Of a stretch of DNA of 64,000 bases, positions 60,491 through 64,000 are shown in pieces. The position numbers were made by a program, and so were the translations under genes. Positions within the stretch are counted from its first letter, which is position 1; each line of letters starts with the position of its first letter. This stretch comes from Thermaerobacter sp. PB12/4term. GTDB lineage: Bacteria; Bacillota; Sulfobacillia; Thermaerobacterales; Thermaerobacteraceae. Location: NCBI RefSeq assembly GCF_003403315.2, contig NZ_CP048407.1:930001-994000 (forward strand). Direction: 5' to 3'. The notes under the pieces are model-generated. The model was not told the origin of the DNA. It was given only the letters and a program-made list of their open reading frames with translations, and ran no database searches.

Positions 60491-61372
60491 GTGACCTTTC
60501 CCTGGGCCGCTCTGGTGGCGGTGGCCACGGGCATCCTCAGTGGCCTGTTCATCGGCGGCGGATCCGTGCTGGTTCCGGCCCTGGTGCTGCTCCTGGGGGT
60601 GCCCCAGGCCGTGGCCCAGGGCGTGGTGCTGGCCACCTTTCCCGCCGTGGCCCTGGTGGCCGCCTGGGTCCACTGGCGACAGGGGTTCTTGCGCTGGCGC
60701 CTGGCCCTGCGGGTGACGGCCGGCAGCGCGGTGGGAGCCTGGGCGGGGGCCCAGCTGGGGACGCGGGTGCCCGAAGACCTCCTGCGGCGGCTGTTCGGCC
60801 TTTACCTGGTGGCCATCGGGGCATATGCCCTGTACCGCAGCCGGCGACGGGCAGAGTCGGGCCCCGCCCGCCCCGGCCCCGGGGCCGGGGCGGCACCGGG
60901 GCCCTCGGCCGAGCCGCCGCAAGCACTAAAAGCCGCGCCGCAAGAGGCTCAGGAGTTCCATCAGGACGGCGGCAAACCCCGCCGCCGTCAGGGGGCCCAC
61001 GGGAATCCCTTGAAAGAAGGCCACGCCGACCAGGGTCCCGAAGATCAAGCCGATGATCACGTGGGGGTTTTGCTCCAGCAGCACGATGCCCCGGGCGCCC
61101 AGCACGGCGGCGACGAATCCCGCCACAAGCCCCGCATAGCCCGCCAGCCCGCCGCGGGTGAAGGACTGGACCGTTTGCTGCAGGGTCACCTGCCCGTCGG
61201 CAAAGGGAATGAGCACCGCCACGATGAGCAGGATGAGCCCCAGGGACATGGCGTGTTGCTCCAGAGACGGAAGGAGCGAGGCCAGGCCGAGCAGGCGCAG
61301 CAGCAGCAGGATCCCTGCGGCCGCGGTCACCAGCGGGTTGCGGCCCAGGGCGCCCAGGCCGAGGATCGCTAG
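60491..61372 (+). CDS. Half-size TauE/SafE (DUF81) membrane protein, second copy, with long antisense extension
   Basis: 293 residues by open frame, of which about 115 form the TauE/SafE repeat: VAVATGILSGLFIGGGSVLVPALVLLLGVPQAVAQGVVLATFPAVALV, ending LYLVAIGAYALYRSRRR. The rest is Gln/His/Glu-rich sequence that arises by reading through the convergent DUF441 gene in antisense (447-bp overlap). The tail is therefore suspect: the stop may have been lost by mutation, or the natural end may lie near 60920 if there is a sequence error. The GTG at 60491 has GGTGAGG upstream. Partner of the first half-size copy 140 bp upstream. Confidence 0.75.
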   Translation: MTFPWAALVAVATGILSGLFIGGGSVLVPALVLLLGVPQAVAQGVVLATFPAVALVAAWVHWRQGFLRWRLALRVTAGSAVGAWAGAQLGTRVPEDLLRRLFGLYLVAIGAYALYRSRRRAESGPARPGPGAGAAPGPSAEPPQALKAAPQEAQEFHQDGGKPRRRQGAHGNPLKEGHADQGPEDQADDHVGVLLQQHDAPGAQHGGDESRHKPRIARQPAAGEGLDRLLQGHLPVGKGNEHRHDEQDEPQGHGVLLQRRKERGQAEQAQQQQDPCGRGHQRVAAQGAQAEDR

Positions 61373-61396
61373 AAGCACCAGATCCGGTTGACCCAA
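60926..61396 (-). CDS. DUF441 family membrane protein
   Basis: 156 residues, four or five helices: PDLVLLAILGLGALGRNPLVTAAAGILLLLRLL at the start, LGLILLIVAVLIPFADGQV, LAGYAGLVAGFVAAVLGARGI and NPHVIIGLIFGTLVGVAFFQGIPVGPLTAAGFAAV. This matches the conserved DUF441/YtwI membrane family of unknown function. The TTG at 61396 follows GGGAGGT about eleven bases upstream. It overlaps the 3' part of the TauE/SafE open frame tail to tail; codon use and hydrophobic pattern show that the minus strand is the coding one. Confidence 0.9.
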   Translation of the reverse strand: MGQPDLVLLAILGLGALGRNPLVTAAAGILLLLRLLGLASLLPSLEQHAMSLGLILLIVAVLIPFADGQVTLQQTVQSFTRGGLAGYAGLVAGFVAAVLGARGIVLLEQNPHVIIGLIFGTLVGVAFFQGIPVGPLTAAGFAAVLMELLSLLRRGF

Positions 61397-61750
61397 GCTG
61401 TAACGACCTCCCGCCCACCCGCCTTACCATACGCGCCCGCGGGCAGGGATAGACGGCGAGGGGGCGGCATGGACGGGACGGGACCGTGGTGCGGCGGCGG
61501 GGCTGCGCCGGCGCCAGCCGCGGCGGCGGGAGCGGCGGCGGGAACGGAGGGGTTCCCGGAATGCACAGGTGTGGGCCCTGCCGGATCTCCGGGGGATCCG
61601 GGGCCGCCGGCGGGGCGCCGGTGGCCACCGTGCCGGCCATGGGACCACCAAGAGGGCTGCCGCGTCGAAAGAAGGCCCGGGCATCAGGCCGGGGGACCGG
61701 CGGCTGGTGGCGAGCCCGGTCCCCCGTAACGATCCCGCCCTGGTCACCTC
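61397..61750. other. Intergenic region, 354 bp
   Basis: Between two minus-strand genes. No gene, no terminator with a T run and no clear promoter were found. Confidence 0.3.
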
Positions 61751-62356
61751 CTAGACCGGCCAGGGCCCGCCGCCCCGGGCCGCCGCCGCAGTTGTCACGA
61801 CGGCTGCGGCGGGAACCACGGGTCCGGGCTGCCTGGCCCGCCAGGGCTGAGGAGGTGCCGGGTGCCCGGCGGCCGGGGGACCGCCCGCCGCGGCCGGGTT
61901 CGTCCCCAACCCCGCCGGTGCCCCGGCGGCTGTCCGGGGACCCAGGAACCCGGGTGCAGGCAAGGGGGCGATGGCCGGTTGCGGTGCCGGTGACTGGCCC
62001 CCTGGGCCGGAGGGCTGGGCGGGCCCGGTGTGGGCGGGCCAGGGGCGTGCTGCGGCCGCGGCGTGCCCGGGCCACGGCCCGGGCCAGGGCGACGGGTTCT
62101 GGACGAACGGCGGGACCTGCGGTGATAGGGCGTGCGGAGCCAGGCCGGCCCCCTGCTGCCGGATCACCGGCGCGTCCGAGCGCCCCTCCTGCTGGGCCAG
62201 CAGGGTCTCCGCTCGCAGAACCGCCTGCTGAACCAGGCGGCCGCACTCGCGAGCCGGCACGGCACCCCAGCCGTGGCGGGCGGCCAGCTCGAACACACCC
62301 AGCTCGCGGGCCAGCTCTTCCCGCAGGGCTTCCGACATCAAGCGGCGTCTTGCCAT
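61751..62356 (-). CDS. Alpha/beta-type small acid-soluble spore protein with Pro/Ala-rich tail
   Basis: 201 residues. The first 55 ([21 protein letters not shown], then [25 protein letters not shown]) match the clostridial SASP type that opens MARRR-x-MS-x2-LK-x-ELAKELG and has GWG-x-RD-x-GN-x-V. The conserved Gly-Asn pair reads CGRLV here. It should bind spore DNA. The remaining 145 residues are Pro/Ala/Gly-rich with no recognisable fold, an extension not found in ordinary SASPs of 60-90 residues. The ATG at 62356 has GGGGGGGA upstream. Confidence 0.82.
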   Translation of the reverse strand: MARRRLMSEALREELARELGVFELAARHGWGAVPARECGRLVQQAVLRAETLLAQQEGRSDAPVIRQQGAGLAPHALSPQVPPFVQNPSPWPGPWPGHAAAAARPWPAHTGPAQPSGPGGQSPAPQPAIAPLPAPGFLGPRTAAGAPAGLGTNPAAAGGPPAAGHPAPPQPWRARQPGPVVPAAAVVTTAAAARGGGPWPV

Positions 62357-62661
62357 GGTTGGTCCCCCCCGACCCCGCCCGGGCGGGGTTCGACCGGGCG
62401 GGTCCAACTGTAGTGTGCCGGCCTGCCGGTGCCGGGCAACCTGGCAAGGCGTGGCACGGGTCACCCGCCATGGCCGCGGCTCGCCCGGTCTTCTATAATG
62501 AGGTCGAGGCCATGAAGGCCGAGGCCGTGACGGGAATCGCCTCGGCCGGCAACCCGCCACCGGCGGCGCCCGCTTGCCGGGCCCGAGGTGACGGTGCATC
62601 ACCGCTCCCCGGGAGTGGACCGCCCGCGCCGCGCGGCGCGGGCCGATGGGAGGGCCCGATC
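62357..62661. other. Divergent intergenic region with a TATAAT box
   Basis: A perfect TATAAT lies at 62494-62499 on the plus strand with a weak -35 (TGGCCG, 17 bp upstream). It would drive the NifU-like gene with a leader of about 155 nt. The inverted repeat CCCCGCCCGG/CCGGGCGGGG at about 62378-62394 lies just ahead of the SASP start. Confidence 0.45.
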
Positions 62662-62883
62662 ATGCGCGAGCAGGTGGAACAGGCGCTGGAATCCATCCGC
62701 CCCGCCATCCAGATGGACGGTGGGGACATCGAGCTGGTGGACGTGGACGAGAACGGTGTGGTGCGCGTGCGCCTCATCGGTGCCTGCGTCGGCTGCCCCA
62801 TGTCCATCATGACGCTGAAGGCAGGCATCGAGCGCATCCTGCGCGAGCGGGTTCCGGGCGTCACCGACGTCGAGGCGGTGTGA
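62662..62883 (+). CDS. NifU-like iron-sulphur scaffold protein
   Basis: 73 residues, the usual size of the stand-alone NifU C-terminal domain. [25 protein letters not shown] and the CxxC motif in [20 protein letters not shown] are diagnostic. It assembles or carries Fe-S clusters to target proteins, which here could include AddB and endonuclease III. The ATG at 62662 follows GGGAGGG; an ATG at 62512 just behind the TATAAT box would add a low-complexity leader and is less likely. Confidence 0.92.
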   Translation: MREQVEQALESIRPAIQMDGGDIELVDVDENGVVRVRLIGACVGCPMSIMTLKAGIERILRERVPGVTDVEAV

Positions 62884-62911
62884 CGCAGCGGGCCGGGATA
62901 GGAGGGCCACC

Positions 62912-63610
62912 GTGACCTGCTTGACGGCGGGCCTTCACGCCGCCGGCGGCCTCCTGGCGCTGGTTTTCGCTGGGGAGGTCGGGCGCAGCTTCTTGCGGCG
63001 GCGCGCGCCCAGTTCCCTGTGCTGGTTCGTCGCCCTGGTGCTCTTCGCGGCCAGTGCCCTGGCCGACGCCGTCGCCTCCCTCGCGGGCTGGAGCCCCTGG
63101 CTGTATCGCCTGTGGTACGTGGCGGCGGCCTGGCTGGTGGCGGCCTTCGGGGCGGGGACTGCCTATCTGGTCTTCCGCCGGGCGTGGGCCCATGCCATCT
63201 TGGCGGTGCTGGCCGTCATCGGCATGGCCATGCTGGTGGCAGCGGCCCGTACCCCGGTCGACCTGGCGGCCCTGTCGGACGGCGGGCCCGTGGGCGGCGA
63301 GGGGTGGGCGGATCCCGGCGTCCGCGCCTACTCGCCCCTGTTGACCGTCCCCGGCGCGCTGCTGCTCCTGGGCGGCGCGGCCGCCTCCTGGTGGCGGGCG
63401 CGGCATCCCTACGCCCTGTGGCTGCTGGCCGGGACCCTGGTTCTCTCATCGGGCGGCGCCCTCACCCGGTTCGGGGTGCCGGCGGTGCTGCCGGTAGCCA
63501 ACCTCATCGGCGTCTGGATGCTGTACCGCGGCCATCGCCTTGCCCGGGAAGCCCACCGTGCCCACCGGGACGAACCGGCCGCCGGCGGCCCGGCCCGCGG
63601 CCTGGCCTGA
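62912..63610 (+). CDS. Hypothetical integral membrane protein
   Basis: 232 residues with about seven membrane helices (HAAGGLLALVFAGEV, LCWFVALVLFAASALADAV, LWYVAAAWLVAAFGAGTAYLVF, HAILAVLAVIGMAMLVAAA, LLTVPGALLLLGGAAASWW, ALWLLAGTLVLSSGGAL and VLPVANLIGVWMLY). No family recognised. The GTG at 62912 has TAGGAGGG upstream. It follows the NifU-like gene by 28 bp and is probably in the same transcript. Confidence 0.75.
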   Translation: MTCLTAGLHAAGGLLALVFAGEVGRSFLRRRAPSSLCWFVALVLFAASALADAVASLAGWSPWLYRLWYVAAAWLVAAFGAGTAYLVFRRAWAHAILAVLAVIGMAMLVAAARTPVDLAALSDGGPVGGEGWADPGVRAYSPLLTVPGALLLLGGAAASWWRARHPYALWLLAGTLVLSSGGALTRFGVPAVLPVANLIGVWMLYRGHRLAREAHRAHRDEPAAGGPARGLA

Positions 63611-63685
63611 CGGCCCGCCTGCGGGTCGGCGCAAGGCATGCCGGCGGGGCTGGCGGTGGCGCTGCGGGGGAGAGGAGGACGGCCG

Positions 63686-64000
63686 TTGCCGGAATTCAAC
63701 CTGAACCGGGTCATCGTGGGACGGCTGCGCCGGGGTGACGACATCCTGGCGGCCCTGGCCGCCGTGGCCCGCCAGCACCAGATCGTCACGGGCTGGGTCC
63801 AGCTGCTGGGCGCGGTGGAGCGGGCACGCCTGGCCTTTTACGACCAGGCGGAGCAGCGCTATCTCGACTTCCAGCTGGACGAACCGGCCGAGATCCTGGC
63901 CGGCACCGGAAACATCAGCCGGCTGCGCGGCGAAACGGAGCCTTTCGTCCACCTGCACCTTACCCTGGGCGACGGCCAGGGGCGGGCGTGGGGCGGGCAT
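63686..64000 (+). CDS. PPC-domain (DUF296) protein, 3' end cut off by the window edge
   Basis: 105 codons visible. The frame reads RVIVGRLRRGDDILAALAAVARQHQI, WVQLLGAVERARLAFYDQ and EILAGTGNISRLRGETEPFVHLHLTLGDGQGRAWGGH, the hallmark of PPC domains: a trimeric fold with conserved His residues in VHLHL and GGH that can bind metal. In plants the domain accompanies AT-hook DNA binding; the bacterial role is unclear. The TTG at 63686 follows GAGGAGG about ten bases upstream. The C-terminal part lies beyond position 64000. Confidence 0.88.
   Translation, partial: MPEFNLNRVIVGRLRRGDDILAALAAVARQHQIVTGWVQLLGAVERARLAFYDQAEQRYLDFQLDEPAEILAGTGNISRLRGETEPFVHLHLTLGDGQGRAWGGH

Noticed and set aside
62512-62661. 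Upstream ATG for the NifU-like gene, 12 nt behind a TATAAT box.
   Set aside because: It would add a 50-residue low-complexity leader; the ATG at 62662 has a good ribosome binding site and gives the normal family length.
1-64000. CRISPR arrays, rRNA or tRNA genes.
   Set aside because: No regularly spaced identical repeats of 25-40 bp with unique spacers, and no rRNA or tRNA sequence blocks were seen; the direct repeats present are paired or degenerate.

Overview
The window is about 64 kb of very GC-rich DNA (third codon positions almost all G or C) with GTG and TTG starts, strong GGAGG-type ribosome binding sites and tightly packed genes. Two alpha/beta-type small acid-soluble spore proteins, a GerD-like lipoprotein, AddAB, a YhaO/YhaN pair, YpdA-, YerD- and DUF441-type proteins point to a high-GC, endospore-forming Firmicute. 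The style resembles Thermaerobacter or Symbiobacterium; that is an inference from gene content, not an identification. Many proteins carry Ala/Gly/Pro-rich inserts or tails.

Layout. 1-9.4 kb: end of a sensor kinase, a ferredoxin-NADP reductase, a YerD-like flavoprotein, endonuclease III, an HTH protein and a hemerythrin-like protein. 9.8-13.3 kb: a tctCBA-type tripartite carboxylate transporter. 13.6-19 kb: inositol-phosphatase family protein, Nudix hydrolase, exported protein, CBS membrane protein and a divergent PlsY-like protein. 19.3-32.4 kb: a four-gene recombination operon (yhaO-like, yhaN-like, addB, addA) whose genes overlap by 4 nt. 33-41 kb: MATE-like exporter, SDR, YpdA-like reductase, ASCH protein, SASP and a purine permease. 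41.6-47.6 kb: an intact TnpB element inserted at the end of a gamma carbonic anhydrase-like gene, an acetyltransferase, a UGA-containing selD, an exported protein, a decayed tnpB fragment and an atypical response regulator. 47.8-57.5 kb: an imuB - DUF6504-like - dnaE2 mutagenesis cluster running on into a DCC protein, trmL and a pair of nitrilase-fold proteins. 57.8-64 kb: GerD-like lipoprotein, acylphosphatase, two half-size TauE/SafE proteins, DUF441, a second SASP, a NifU-like protein and a PPC-domain protein.

The most interesting theme is DNA damage control. Three copies of a GAAC-RNRY-GTTC motif, the core of the Firmicute LexA/DinR box, sit on recognisable promoters. One is in front of yhaO-yhaN-addB-addA, one in front of imuB-dnaE2, and one in front of the transposon-borne RNA-guided nuclease gene tnpB. 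In each case an ATG lies only 8-9 nt behind the -10 hexamer. If real, this ties double-strand break resection, translesion mutagenesis and a TnpB nuclease into one SOS response. Two decayed tnpB relics (5.5 kb and 46.5 kb) show repeated invasion by the same family. One of them preserves a right-end hairpin with a compensatory base-pair change relative to the intact copy.

No tRNA, rRNA or CRISPR array was found. Starts were chosen by eye from ribosome binding sites and family expectations; no searches could be run.
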